From JAGVDM01 sp964642315 (GTDB lineage: Bacteria; Patescibacteriota; Gracilibacteria; Peribacterales; Peribacteraceae): DNA of 64,000 nucleotides. Numbering within the stretch: position 1 is the first letter of the stretch; every line of letters begins with the position of its first letter. Below are positions 7,988 through 17,120 of the stretch, one piece after another. The notes below the pieces were generated by a model. It was not told where the DNA came from and did not search any database. It worked only from the letters and a program-made list of their open reading frames with translations. Where the stretch lies: positions 66,542-130,541 of the forward strand of contig CAZXOG010000004.1 in NCBI GenBank assembly GCA_964642315.1, read 5' to 3'. The translations under genes and the position numbers were made by a program.

Positions 7988-8653
7988 CTATGCGGGCAAT
8001 CCCTGGGCAGTTCCTGTGTTTGCCGGAGTGGAGAAGATGCAGCTGTAGGTTAAATCCCAGCCGAACGCGTTGTCCTTGTGCACGCGGGCTCCCGCGGACA
8101 GGAATGCATCGCGCATTTCCCCGATCGAAGGCGTGAAAGACTGGCGCAGGTGATCGGGATTGAACTGCTGCGAAGCGTTCGGCGAATCATCGTGGATAGC
8201 TGAGAAAACGATGAATTGGCGGGCGACACGCACGAATTCTGCTGCCGCAAGGCGGATTTCTTCTCCCGTAAGGTACTGGAACATGTCATTGCAGAGCACT
8301 ATGTCGAATGATGCATCCGCATACGGCAGTGCGAATGCCTCGCCGAATCGCATCCATTCCCTCGCAGGGGATTCTGTGAGGCAGAATGGCGATACCTCGG
8401 TGCCTTCTGCGAGGAATCCTCGGCGCCGAAGCGCGAGAATCGTGCCACCCATGCCGCAGCCGACATCGAGGAATGACCACGATGGCTGGATATCAATAAG
8501 GGCGAACACCGGAGCGATGATGTCGGTTTCCGCCTCCGCCTCAAACCGCGTTAGGTAATCATCGTATCCATCCGTCGTGTAGTACCGCTCGTCGAAGCGC
8601 TGGTAAAAGGCCTGCTTTGCGCCAGGAACGGTGATGGAATCAGGGGGCGTCAT
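7988..8653 (-). CDS. SAM-dependent class I methyltransferase
   Basis: A 221-residue methyltransferase with motif I FLDVGCGMGGTILALRRRG, an acidic residue after the second strand (GTEVSPF), and motif IV-like SFDIVLCNDMFQYL. The substrate is unknown. Its ATG (8653-8651) overlaps the stop of the tandem ATP-grasp gene in an ATGA arrangement, so the two are translationally coupled and probably modify the same product, for example a peptide or amino-acid derivative made by the ligase. The N-terminus (KQAFYQRFDERYY) resembles O- or N-methyltransferases of sugar and natural-product pathways. I see no radical SAM or RNA-binding domain. Confidence 0.85.
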   Translation of the reverse strand: MTPPDSITVPGAKQAFYQRFDERYYTTDGYDDYLTRFEAEAETDIIAPVFALIDIQPSWSFLDVGCGMGGTILALRRRGFLAEGTEVSPFCLTESPAREWMRFGEAFALPYADASFDIVLCNDMFQYLTGEEIRLAAAEFVRVARQFIVFSAIHDDSPNASQQFNPDHLRQSFTPSIGEMRDAFLSAGARVHKDNAFGWDLTYSCIFSTPANTGTAQGLPA

Positions 8654-11079
8654 AGCATGTTGGTCTGCAAGTGGAAGTACGGGGGCCGGTCCTTATATCG
8701 CTTGATTGCAAGCCGCATGATCTCCTCAAGGAAGCCGCCGTAGTCCATCCCGACCAGCTCTCCGCACGCCGGGACACAGTCGTTCATATTGATGGATGGA
8801 TTCGGGTTCAGTTCGAGCACGTAGGGGTTGCCTTCTTCATCAGTGCGGATCTCGATGCGCCCGTAGTCGTGGCAGTCGAGAATGTTGTAGGTATCGAGAG
8901 CGATTTCCGAGATGAGTGATTCCAGTTTCTTGCTGATGTTCTTGGGCGGCCGCTGGACAACGATCTTCTTGTACGCCTCGTCCGAAGCCCATTTCGCCTG
9001 GTACGGATAGATGTGCCAATACCCGGCTGGCATGTCTTTGAAGATCGATCGGGAGAGCGGCAGCACCTGCAGATCGTCCTCTTCGTTCCCGATGATGGAG
9101 ACGTCGTACTCGTCACCCTCGATGTACTCCTCCACGAGGGCGGGACTGTGGAGTTCGTCGATGACGTACGTGAGCTGACGCATGAGGTGCTTCTTCTCCA
9201 GAACGACGGAATCATTCGTGATGCCGATGGAGTTATCCGTATTTGCCGGCTTCACGATGAGCGGGTAGCGCAGATCATCGCTGATGTCGTCATCGAGCGA
9301 GTAGGCGTAATCCCACCGCGGCGTCGGAATGCCATGGAACGCGAGCAGCTTCTTTACGCGGATCTTGTCGATGCACAGGCTGAGGGTGAACGGATTGGAG
9401 CCCGTGTACGGGATCTGCAGCACATCGAATATCGAGGCGGCATGCGGTTCCAGGAGACTGGAGTCATTGATCCGCTCGCAGACGTTGAACACGAGATCGA
9501 CGTCAGAACTCTTGAGTTGCGCCATGGCAGAGATCACGTCGTTGAAATCGAAGAACGACACGCGGTATCCCCGCTCCTTCAGAGTTTTCTCGATGTTCGA
9601 TCCCACGCTCATGAGGTCCCTTTCCACCGGATTGTCGTTCGCCGATTCGTAGATGTTGCACGCCACGCCGATGTGCAGGTTCCGGAGTTCCTCGGTGGGG
9701 AGCGTACGGATCTTCTCGATCTTGGCGTAGCCGGCGCTGCGCTTCCCGAGGAGCGCAGCGGAAAGGCGGTTCTTGCGTGTCGTCTTGCCGACCGAGGAGT
9801 AGCTCTTGAAGGGCGAGACTTCTATGACCACTTCACGCCTCACCTCTGCGAGAACGCGCTCCGCTTCCACGACGGATTTCCCCCGCACGGTCACCCATCC
9901 AATCGTCTCGTACCCGTCCGGCGGCTCCAGGACGCTGTCGCCGACCTGTTTGTTGAGCCAGAGAGTCACGACATCTTTACGCTTGCGCACCTGGTCTGCC
10001 CCCCGGATCTTCGTGATGACACCGGATGTTTCCGGGATGAAGAAGTGCCCGATAATCACGTCGGACGACTGTTTCACCTGTAGTTGCACGTTCTGTCCTA
10101 GCGCGATGTTCGCAGCGGTTTCCACCAGATCGGCGCCGTAAATCTCCGCCGTGTTCTCGTAGGTGTAGTCGCCGCCCATGCGGGAGGCCACCTCGATGAC
10201 CTTCACGCCGGTGCGGGTCCGCTTGGCCTCCACGTGCGCCAGGCTGTTATGCACGCCGAGGACGATCATCGCTTCTTTGGCGGATTCCTCCAGAATGCGC
10301 ACCTCTTCCTCGGTAATGCGCGGCGGGATGTAATCGCCAGTCTCCATGAAGAACGGCGGGGTCATCGCCGTTTTCTCGTGGATGCCCACGACGTGCGGCA
10401 CGCCGTGCTGCGCGTAGCACTCCAAGCTGAACTCGTGGCCCTCCACATACTCCTGATATACGAATGTCCGCTTGTTGAACGTGAAGATCGGGTTGAATGC
10501 GGGCGTGCAGTTCTTCACGAGGTAGCGGTATGCCTCTTCCGCATCCTCCGCATCATCCACACGGATGACGAATTCGCTGTCGGAGCCGTAGATGGGTTTC
10601 AGCACCGCAGGGAAGCCGATTTCTTCCATGGCGGCCGCGAGATCCGTTTTGCTCTTGAGGAGCTTCTGCCGGATGTGCGGCACCCCGCACTCCCGGAAGC
10701 GTTCCTGCATTTTGAACTTGTCGCGCGTAAGGATTGCTGTCTCCGGCGCGTTGCCGATGAGCTTGAATTCTGCGCAGATCTTCGCGAGGAGCGGCACATC
10801 GTCTTCCCAGAACGTCACGGCGCCATCGATCTTCTTCCCTCCGTTCTGGCTGAGGAACGCGCGCACGGCCTCGAGGGATTCCGTGTGGTTGTACGTGTCT
10901 GCAAGAATCCAATCGTCCACGTAGGCTTGCGCCCAGTTGCGCTCGTTGTTGAGCACTACCAAGCGCACATCCATCTTCTTGAGTCTCTGGAAGACGAATT
11001 TCTTCTTCGTTGATCCGGTATTCACGACGAGGAGAGTCTTCACCGTCGAGCCCTGAGGAGGCTCGCTATCCTGGGCCAT
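8650..11079 (-). CDS. Tandem ATP-grasp ligase (carboxylate-amine ligase plus D-Ala-D-Ala-ligase-like half)
   Basis: An 809-residue fusion of two ATP-grasp enzymes, which form amide bonds from a carboxylate via an acyl phosphate. The first half (about 80-320) has FPAVLKPIYGSDSEFVIRV, the hinge YQEYVEGHEFSLE and the metal site VIEVASRMGGD, like carbamoyl-phosphate/carnosine-type ligases. The second (about 490-790) resembles D-alanine-D-alanine ligase: LIVKPANTDNSIGI, VEEYIEGDEYDVSIIG and VLELNPNPSI. Both sets of catalytic residues look intact. The start at ATG 11079 is preferred because a promoter (11107-11134) makes the ATG at 11106 untranscribed. Product unknown; a dipeptide or capped peptide is a reasonable guess. 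Confidence 0.85.
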   Translation of the reverse strand: MAQDSEPPQGSTVKTLLVVNTGSTKKKFVFQRLKKMDVRLVVLNNERNWAQAYVDDWILADTYNHTESLEAVRAFLSQNGGKKIDGAVTFWEDDVPLLAKICAEFKLIGNAPETAILTRDKFKMQERFRECGVPHIRQKLLKSKTDLAAAMEEIGFPAVLKPIYGSDSEFVIRVDDAEDAEEAYRYLVKNCTPAFNPIFTFNKRTFVYQEYVEGHEFSLECYAQHGVPHVVGIHEKTAMTPPFFMETGDYIPPRITEEEVRILEESAKEAMIVLGVHNSLAHVEAKRTRTGVKVIEVASRMGGDYTYENTAEIYGADLVETAANIALGQNVQLQVKQSSDVIIGHFFIPETSGVITKIRGADQVRKRKDVVTLWLNKQVGDSVLEPPDGYETIGWVTVRGKSVVEAERVLAEVRREVVIEVSPFKSYSSVGKTTRKNRLSAALLGKRSAGYAKIEKIRTLPTEELRNLHIGVACNIYESANDNPVERDLMSVGSNIEKTLKERGYRVSFFDFNDVISAMAQLKSSDVDLVFNVCERINDSSLLEPHAASIFDVLQIPYTGSNPFTLSLCIDKIRVKKLLAFHGIPTPRWDYAYSLDDDISDDLRYPLIVKPANTDNSIGITNDSVVLEKKHLMRQLTYVIDELHSPALVEEYIEGDEYDVSIIGNEEDDLQVLPLSRSIFKDMPAGYWHIYPYQAKWASDEAYKKIVVQRPPKNISKKLESLISEIALDTYNILDCHDYGRIEIRTDEEGNPYVLELNPNPSINMNDCVPACGELVGMDYGGFLEEIMRLAIKRYKDRPPYFHLQTNML

Positions 11080-11106
11080 GGAAAAAGAGGAACAGATTGT
11101 CGCCAT

Positions 11107-11134
11107 ACTCTAGTGCAGTCACCTGCGAATGCAA
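11107..11134 (-). promoter_or_regulatory. Promoter of the ATP-grasp/methyltransferase operon
   Basis: On the minus strand: TTGCAT (11134-11129), 16-bp spacer, TAGAGT (11112-11107). The expected transcript starts near 11100 and leads into the ATG at 11079. Confidence 0.55.
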
Positions 11135-11201
11135 GAAAGAAAACACGCCGGATTCCCATTCCGTGCACCGGTGATCCTCTGCCAGAGAGGAGATATATCC
11201 A

Positions 11202-12719
11202 TCAGTGCCGGAACCCTCGCACGCCGGTGAGCACCATCGGAATTTTCAGGGTGTTGGCCTTTGCAATCACCTCTGCATCGCGGATTGAGCCGCCCGGTTG
11301 GATGATTGCCGCGATGCCATGTTTTGCCGCTTCCTCCACACTATCCGGGAACGGGAAGAACGCGTCGCTCGCCATCACCGCTCCGTGCGCCTTCTCGCCG
11401 GCACGACGCGCAGCGATGATCGTGGAATCTACTCTGCTCGTCTGCCCGCAGCCGATGCCGACCGTCGTCTGCTCTCTGGCGAATACGATGGCGTTGCTCT
11501 TCGCGTGTTTCACCACCTTCCATGCGAAGAGCAGATCGGCGATCTGCCGCGCGTTCGGCTTCACGTCCGTTGCCACCGCGAGATCTCTCTCCGTCACGAC
11601 TCTCCGGTCTTCGTTCTGCACCAGCATGCCGCCGAATGCCGTGCGGTACGTTGTCCGCTCTGCCCCCGCCGGCAAGCACGAAGCCTCGATCACCCGGATT
11701 TTCGGGCGCTTCGCAAGGAGCTCCATTGCGCCTGCCGCGTACGAAGGAGCGACGATGAGCTCGACGAAGATCTTCTGCTCCATGATTTTCTGCACGACAG
11801 AAGCCGTGCATTCGCGGTTGAGCGCAACAATTACGCCGAATGCGGAGAGCCTGTCCGCGTCGTAGCTGCGCTGGAACGCCTCGGCGATGTCCGTATCGCT
11901 CGCCACACCGCTGGGGTTCGCGTGCTTGATGCATGCGGCTGTGGGGTCCGGGAACTCACACACCAGATTCCACGCGCCATCGGCATCCAGGATATTCAGA
12001 TAACTCAGCTGTTTCCCATCCTGCTGCAGCACCCTCCATGGGCGCGGCGAACCGACCACGTCGTAGTACGCGCCCCACTGGTGCGGATTCTCGCCGTAGC
12101 GGAGCGCGATTCTGCCGTGGAGGAGCGCGCCGTCATACGTGCCGGCAGAGAGCGTCCGGGCGATTGCGGCATCGTATGCCGCGGTGCGCAGGAAGACTTT
12201 CTCCGCGAGCTCCGCCCGCAGCTCTGGCGTGGTGTCGCCGCGTTCGTGCAACTCCGCGAGGACGCGGCCGTAGTCTTCGGGATCGCAGATCACGGTGACC
12301 GACGCATGGTTCTTCGCAGCGCTCCGGAGCAGTGTCGGCCCGCCGATATCGATTTGCTCAATCAGTTCCGCGCGGGTCACTCCCTGCCTTTTCGCCGTCT
12401 TCTCGAAGGGGTACAGGTTCACGACGACGAGATCGATTGCCGCGATGTTCAAGTCTTCTGCCTGTTCCCGATCTCCTGCGTCGTCGCGCCGGAAGAGGAT
12501 GCCGCCGGTGATCATAGGGTGCATCGTCTTCACCCGCCCGCCGAAACACTCGGGGAACCGCGTGATCTCCTCCACGGGAGTCACAGGAATTTTGGCTTCT
12601 GCAAGTGATTTTTGCGTCCCGCCTGTCGAGAGGATTTCATAGCCGATTTCTGTGAGCCCCCGGGCGAAATCCGCAACGCCAGTCTTGTCGGAAACGGAAA
12701 TGAGGGCGCGCTTTGGCAT
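11202..12719 (-). CDS. purH: Bifunctional AICAR transformylase / IMP cyclohydrolase
   Basis: Catalyses the last two steps of de novo IMP synthesis. The 505-residue protein has the cyclohydrolase (MGS-like) half first, with ISVSDKTGVADFA, ILSTGGTQKSL and GGRVKTMHPMITGGIL, and then the transformylase half with RYGENPHQWGAYY and the catalytic KH in CIKHANPSGVA. It ends in TGVRGFRH as expected. The start at 12719 gives the family N-terminus MPKRALISVSDK and lies downstream of the promoter at 12741-12770, excluding upstream in-frame ATGs. No other purine gene is in the window. It stands alone between the ATP-grasp operon and the pilus cluster. Confidence 0.96.
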   Translation of the reverse strand: MPKRALISVSDKTGVADFARGLTEIGYEILSTGGTQKSLAEAKIPVTPVEEITRFPECFGGRVKTMHPMITGGILFRRDDAGDREQAEDLNIAAIDLVVVNLYPFEKTAKRQGVTRAELIEQIDIGGPTLLRSAAKNHASVTVICDPEDYGRVLAELHERGDTTPELRAELAEKVFLRTAAYDAAIARTLSAGTYDGALLHGRIALRYGENPHQWGAYYDVVGSPRPWRVLQQDGKQLSYLNILDADGAWNLVCEFPDPTAACIKHANPSGVASDTDIAEAFQRSYDADRLSAFGVIVALNRECTASVVQKIMEQKIFVELIVAPSYAAGAMELLAKRPKIRVIEASCLPAGAERTTYRTAFGGMLVQNEDRRVVTERDLAVATDVKPNARQIADLLFAWKVVKHAKSNAIVFAREQTTVGIGCGQTSRVDSTIIAARRAGEKAHGAVMASDAFFPFPDSVEEAAKHGIAAIIQPGGSIRDAEVIAKANTLKIPMVLTGVRGFRH

Positions 12720-12740
12720 CCGTTGGGGAGAGAGGGTGCC

Positions 12741-12770
12741 AGTGTAGACCTGCATCGTGGCGTTTGTCAG
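12741..12770 (-). promoter_or_regulatory. purH promoter
   Basis: On the minus strand: CTGACA (12770-12765), 18-bp spacer, TACACT (12746-12741). The -10 ends 21 nt before the purH ATG. Confidence 0.55.
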
Positions 12771-12802
12771 GGTTTTTTCTCGCAGGATTCCCCACACCAG
12801 GA

Positions 12803-12831
12803 TTGTCCATCCCCGCATTTTCTGCTACAAT
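12803..12831 (+). promoter_or_regulatory. Promoter of the pilus cluster
   Basis: TTGTCC (12803-12808), 17-bp spacer, TACAAT (12826-12831), 25 nt before the first gene of the pilus cluster. It is back to back with the purH promoter. Confidence 0.65.
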
Positions 12832-12856
12832 GTAGCGATACATCCATACACCACTC

Positions 12857-13252
12857 ATGCCAAAGGAAACCGCTTCCAGCAAGGCAAACGCCGCCAAGAA
12901 GATCCTCATCATCGAGGATGAACGGCCGCTTGCCCACGCGCTTGAGCTGAAGCTCGGCAGCAAGGGCTATGCGACAACGGTCGTCACGACGGGCGCCGAC
13001 GCGATCCGTGTGCTGGAGAGTGGCAAATTCGACATCATTCTTCTCGATCTCATCATCCCGGGCATCGACGGTTTTGGGGTGCTGAAAACGCTGCGGGAGA
13101 AAAATGTGAAGACCCCTGTTGTGGTGCTCTCGAACCTCGGGCAGGCCGAAGACCAGGAACGCGCGAAGGAGTACGGCGTCGCCAAGTACTGCGTGAAGTC
13201 GAATACCCCCCTTGCCGTCATCGTCGATACCGTCCATTCCATCCTTTCGTGA
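12857..13252 (+). CDS. Single-domain response regulator (CheY/PilG-like receiver)
   Basis: A 131-residue stand-alone receiver domain. It has the acidic pair in ILIIEDERPLAHAL, the phospho-acceptor Asp in FDIILLDLIIPGIDG, the conserved Ser/Thr strand VVVLSNLG, and the Lys in AKYCVKSNTPL. There is no output domain, so it acts by protein contact. It is the first gene of the pilus cluster and its stop is 7 bp before pilB, which suggests control of pilus assembly. The histidine kinase at 22785, at the far end of the cluster, is a candidate partner. A 12-residue Ala/Lys-rich N-terminal tail precedes the domain. Confidence 0.92.
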   Translation: MPKETASSKANAAKKILIIEDERPLAHALELKLGSKGYATTVVTTGADAIRVLESGKFDIILLDLIIPGIDGFGVLKTLREKNVKTPVVVLSNLGQAEDQERAKEYGVAKYCVKSNTPLAVIVDTVHSILS

Positions 13253-13259
13253 TCCGCCC

Positions 13260-15032
13260 ATGCCTGTTGCCGACACACAACTCAAAGAAATTCTCCTCAA
13301 GCTGCACTACCTCTCCGAGGAGGATATTGATCGTGCCGAGCAGGAGGCGAAAGAGCGCGGCATCACCCTAAAACAGGCGCTGCTCGAACTCGAACTCCTC
13401 ACGGAGGATCTCTACGAGAATGCCATTGCCGAACACTACGGGCTCCCGTACTTCGATCCGGAGAAAACGGAGGTGGTTCCCGATGTCGTTTCGACGCTCC
13501 CCGAGCAAATCGCCCGCGCATTTTCCTGCGCTGTCGTGCAGCGGCCTGGTGCGTCCAAAGCTGTTGTGGCGACCTCCGATCCCAGTAATCCCGCGCTCGA
13601 AGAAGCCGTGCGGCTCAATCTCGATCAGCAGGAGGCGGTGTTTCCTTCCGAGGCGAAGGAGAAGGAGAAAGGGCGCAAAAAGGGCGAACGCACCCGCTTC
13701 GGTGGAACGCTCACGTGGGTCTATGCGAGTCAGGCCGTCATCGAGCGGCTCATGGGGAACTACCGCAAGCCCCTCGAAACGCGTTTTCAACAGATTATCG
13801 AGAAGCAGAAGAAAGTCGCGCCGGAAATCCTGCAGGAAATCTTCGACGATGCTATCCAGCTCAACGCATCCGATATCCACTTCGAGCCGCAGGAGAACAT
13901 GGTGGTCGTGCGGTTCCGCGTCGACGGCGTGCTCCACGAGGCGGGCCGCATTCCTAAGGAGTATTACGAGGGCGTGCTCAACCGAATCAAGATCGCGGGG
14001 AATATGCACATCGATGAGCACTTTGCCGCGCAGGACGGCGCCATCCGATACAAGGCGCCATCCGGCATGAAGGTGGATATGCGCGTCTCCATTGTGCCGG
14101 TTGTCGACGGAGAGAAGGCGGTGCTCCGTCTCCTTTCCGAATACGTCCGCAAGCTGACGCTCGCGACTCTCGGCTTCTCCGACGAGAACCGGCAGGTTCT
14201 GGAGCGGGCAGCCCACAAGCCGTTTGGAATGGTCCTCACTGTTGGGCCAACAGGGTCAGGGAAATCCACAACTCTCTATGCGCTTCTCAAGATCCGCAAT
14301 AAGACCGACGTGAACATTTCCACAGTGGAAGATCCGGTGGAGTACAAGATCCCGGGGATCAACCACATCCAGAAGAATGACGAAACCAATCTCACGTTCG
14401 CCAATGGCCTGCGCGCCCTCATGCGTCAGGACCCGGATATCATGCTCGTCGGGGAAATCCGCGATGCCGAGACCGCGGATATCTCAGTGAACGCGGCACT
14501 CACGGGGCACCTGCTCTTTTCCACGCTGCACGCGAACACCGCAGCGACAGCCATTCCGCGTCTCCTCGAAATGGGGGTGGAACCGTTTCTCCTGGCTTCC
14601 ACCTTGGAAGTGGTTATTGGCCAGCGTCTCGTGCGGCGCGTGTGCGCGAAATGCCGGTACAGCTACGCCGTGACAACGGAAGAGGCGCACAAGCTCTTCC
14701 CACAAGCCAAACATTTCTTCACCGGCCACGAGAAACTCCGGTTCTTCAAAGGCAAGGGGTGTCCCTCGTGCGGCGGTACCGGATACAGCGGGCGCATCGC
14801 AATCCATGAGCTGCTTGTCATGTCACGCGGGGTGCAGGAACTCATCATCAAACGTGCAACGAGCAACGACGTCGAGCAGCTCGCCAGGCGGCAGGGCATG
14901 CGACTGATGTTCGAAGACGGCCTCGAGAAAGTCCGGCAGGGATTCACCACTCTGGACGAACTCATGCGCGTTGCATCGCCTCCAGAAGACATTATCAAGC
15001 CGGATTTCCGCAAGAAGCATGGCAAGGAGTAA
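13260..15032 (+). CDS. pilB: Type IV pilus extension ATPase
   Basis: Hexameric cytoplasmic ATPase driving pilus polymerisation. The 590-residue protein has an N-terminal MshEN-like domain (LLKLHYLSEEDIDRAEQEAK, then LPYFDPEKTEVVP), the N2 domain beginning ASDIHFEPQ, and the motor core. The core has Walker A GPTGSGKST (about residue 330), an Asp box, Walker B DPDIMLVGEIRDAET (about 390-404), a His box TGHLLFSTLHANTA, and a C-terminal zinc tetracysteine (CAKC and CPSC). A Lys/Glu-rich insert follows residue 120. The start at ATG 13260 is 7 bp after the receiver gene. The end overlaps pilC by 14 bp. Confidence 0.95.
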   Translation: MPVADTQLKEILLKLHYLSEEDIDRAEQEAKERGITLKQALLELELLTEDLYENAIAEHYGLPYFDPEKTEVVPDVVSTLPEQIARAFSCAVVQRPGASKAVVATSDPSNPALEEAVRLNLDQQEAVFPSEAKEKEKGRKKGERTRFGGTLTWVYASQAVIERLMGNYRKPLETRFQQIIEKQKKVAPEILQEIFDDAIQLNASDIHFEPQENMVVVRFRVDGVLHEAGRIPKEYYEGVLNRIKIAGNMHIDEHFAAQDGAIRYKAPSGMKVDMRVSIVPVVDGEKAVLRLLSEYVRKLTLATLGFSDENRQVLERAAHKPFGMVLTVGPTGSGKSTTLYALLKIRNKTDVNISTVEDPVEYKIPGINHIQKNDETNLTFANGLRALMRQDPDIMLVGEIRDAETADISVNAALTGHLLFSTLHANTAATAIPRLLEMGVEPFLLASTLEVVIGQRLVRRVCAKCRYSYAVTTEEAHKLFPQAKHFFTGHEKLRFFKGKGCPSCGGTGYSGRIAIHELLVMSRGVQELIIKRATSNDVEQLARRQGMRLMFEDGLEKVRQGFTTLDELMRVASPPEDIIKPDFRKKHGKE

Positions 15033-17028
15033 TGCCAGCCAGCGTAGGCGTCTGTCATTGCCTGCCCCACAGGTGCGCGCACCGCAGGGAATTTTCCGGC
15101 AGATCATCGCGTTCTTCCTCCCGCGGATTGAACCGCCGAGGCGCCCTGTAGCAGTTCTCCGGCCTGTTCGTGCGAAGCATGTGCGGACGGTGGCGCGGCG
15201 CCCCCGCCTCGTTCGCGTGCGCCGGAGTGCCAAACGGGCCCCGGCACCGCGGGCACGGCAGCGGCAGGTGAAAGCGACCATGCAGAATGTCGCAGTGCGT
15301 GTGCCCGCCGAGCCGCAGCGGATTCCGCTCTGGCAGCGGATGAAACTCGGTGCGATTGCCGAACGGTTGCGCAGGCGAGCTCCGGACGCCCACCGTGTTC
15401 CAGCGATCAGCGAGGAGGATAAACACGGACTCCTCGATATCGGAACCGAAGACGTGCCCTCCGTGCCGGCCAAGGAACCAATGCTGCAGGCCGATGCGGT
15501 CAGCGCAGAAACGCGGCAGGAACAGAAGCCCGGGAAATCCTCTCCTGCCACTCGTCCTGAGCATGCAGGCGGTCTGCATATCGAATTCACCGATACTGTT
15601 CCTGTTTCACAGCAGGACGAACAGGCACTCAAATCACAGGTGCAGGAAGAAGGATTCCTCGAACTCGTTTCCGAGAAGAAACAGACCGTGGATGGAGCGG
15701 CAATGCAGGGGAAACGCCGCAAGGGGAAAGAACTCGCCGGGGCGGAGGAACTGGCCCCGGGGGAACAGGCAAAACGTGCCAAGGAACAAATGAAGCGCGA
15801 GAAGGAGGAAGAGCGTCGGTGGAGCGAAGAGGCGAAGCGCAGAGAGAAGGCGCTCAAGGAGGAGCAGAAGAAGAAGCCCGAGAAATCCGCTGCGGCGGAT
15901 CACGCGCCGTACGCGTACAAGCTGCCCACCCCGAAGAAGCTCAATCCATTGCAGGCGTTCTGGGTGGCCTTGAACACATTCGGTCTCGACAAAGAGCGCC
16001 TGGCGTTCATCGACAATCTCGCAACGATGATGGATGCGGGTCTTCCGCTCCTCGACGCGATCAAGGTGCTTGAGCACGAATCGCGCAAGCGGCCGATGCG
16101 CAGCATCCTCGGGAAGATCGTCGTCGCAGTGGAAATGGGCAGCCCGCTCTGGCGGGCGATGGAGGGCCAGTACTTCTTCACGCAGCAGCAAGTGGCTATG
16201 GTGCGTGTCGGCGAGGAGTCCGGCAGTCTTGCGGAGAATCTCCGATATCTTGCCGAACAGGAAGAGAAGGATCGCGCACTCCGCAGCAAGGTGAAGACCG
16301 CAATGATTTATCCCGCGATCGTCCTCGTGATGCTCACGACGATTGTCTTCGGGCTCGGGCTCTTCGTGCTCCCGAACCTTGTGCAGGTGATCCAGTCGCT
16401 CGGGGTGCCGCTGCCGCTCACCACGCGCATCATCATCTGGGTGGCGAACACATTCTCGGCGCACAGTCGCGGAATCATCGTCGGCTTCGTCGCGAGTCTC
16501 ATCGCATTTGTGCTCCTCACGAAATACACCCCATTCCGGATCATCGTGGAATGGGTGCTCTACCACATCCCGGGCGTTGGCACGCTCATCAGCGAAGCAA
16601 CGCTCTCTCGCTTCGGTGTGGTCATGGGTGGGTTGCTGCGCGCCGGCGTGCCGATCACAGAGGCGCTGGAATCTCTCGCGAAAGCCACAGGGCTTCGCAG
16701 ATACCACTCGTTCTACATGCATCTTCTCGAGCGTGTGCAGCTCGGCGATTCCTTCGCGACGAGTTTTGAGAAGATCCGCGGAACCAACAGGTGTTTTCCG
16801 GTGTCCATGCAGCAGCTCATCATCACCGGCGAACAATCCGGGTCTCTCACGAAGATCATGCTGAAGATTGCGGAGATTCACGAGAGGCGTGCGTCAGAAG
16901 TGGCGGAAAAACTTCCCGTGATCATCGAGCCGATGCTCCTTATCTTCATGGGGAGCCTCGTTGCCGCCATCGCGCTCGGCGTGCTCGCGCCGATCTATAG
17001 CGTGGTGGGGAACATCGGGAACGCGTAG
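15019..17028 (+). CDS. pilC: Type IV pilus platform protein PilC with long N-terminal extension
   Basis: Inner-membrane platform of the pilus machine. The C-terminal 370 residues contain two GspF/T2SSF domains: first around ERLAFIDNLATMMDAGLPLLDAI, second around LSRFGVVMGGLLRAGVPITEALE. Membrane helices are at MIYPAIVLVMLTTIVFGLGLF, GIIVGFVASLIAFVLL and the C-terminal PMLLIFMGSLVAAIALGVL. The first 300 residues are unusual: Arg/Pro-rich, then acidic, then a Lys/Glu-rich coiled-coil-like stretch (KRAKEQMKREKEEERRWSEE). Typical PilC is about 400 residues; this is 669. The ATG at 15019 overlaps the end of pilB, so the two are probably translated together. Confidence 0.92.
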   Translation: MARSNASQRRRLSLPAPQVRAPQGIFRQIIAFFLPRIEPPRRPVAVLRPVRAKHVRTVARRPRLVRVRRSAKRAPAPRARQRQVKATMQNVAVRVPAEPQRIPLWQRMKLGAIAERLRRRAPDAHRVPAISEEDKHGLLDIGTEDVPSVPAKEPMLQADAVSAETRQEQKPGKSSPATRPEHAGGLHIEFTDTVPVSQQDEQALKSQVQEEGFLELVSEKKQTVDGAAMQGKRRKGKELAGAEELAPGEQAKRAKEQMKREKEEERRWSEEAKRREKALKEEQKKKPEKSAAADHAPYAYKLPTPKKLNPLQAFWVALNTFGLDKERLAFIDNLATMMDAGLPLLDAIKVLEHESRKRPMRSILGKIVVAVEMGSPLWRAMEGQYFFTQQQVAMVRVGEESGSLAENLRYLAEQEEKDRALRSKVKTAMIYPAIVLVMLTTIVFGLGLFVLPNLVQVIQSLGVPLPLTTRIIIWVANTFSAHSRGIIVGFVASLIAFVLLTKYTPFRIIVEWVLYHIPGVGTLISEATLSRFGVVMGGLLRAGVPITEALESLAKATGLRRYHSFYMHLLERVQLGDSFATSFEKIRGTNRCFPVSMQQLIITGEQSGSLTKIMLKIAEIHERRASEVAEKLPVIIEPMLLIFMGSLVAAIALGVLAPIYSVVGNIGNA

Positions 17029-17066
17029 TGGAAGCCCGGAAATATGTTCTGGAACCAATCGGGCAT

Positions 17067-17096
17067 TTGTGGGTGTTCCACGGCTTTTGGTAAAAT
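17067..17096 (+). promoter_or_regulatory. Promoter of the minor pilin operon
   Basis: TTGTGG (17067-17072), 18-bp spacer, TAAAAT (17091-17096), 24 nt before the first pilin-like gene. Confidence 0.55.
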
Positions 17097-17120
17097 TTCC
17101 AAACTTCCCCTCCTCCTCAC

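Noticed and set aside
9013..10083. Long open frame of about 356 codons opposite the ATP-grasp gene
   Set aside because: It is the complement of a clear ATP-grasp coding region; the translation has no domain and no promoter of its own. GC-rich genes create such antisense frames.
11298..12608. Open frame of about 436 codons opposite purH
   Set aside because: purH motifs on the minus strand are unambiguous; the antisense product is Arg/His-rich with no recognisable fold.
15634..16881. Open frame of about 415 codons opposite pilC
   Set aside because: PilC is clear on the plus strand; the antisense translation is His/Arg/Asp-rich low complexity.
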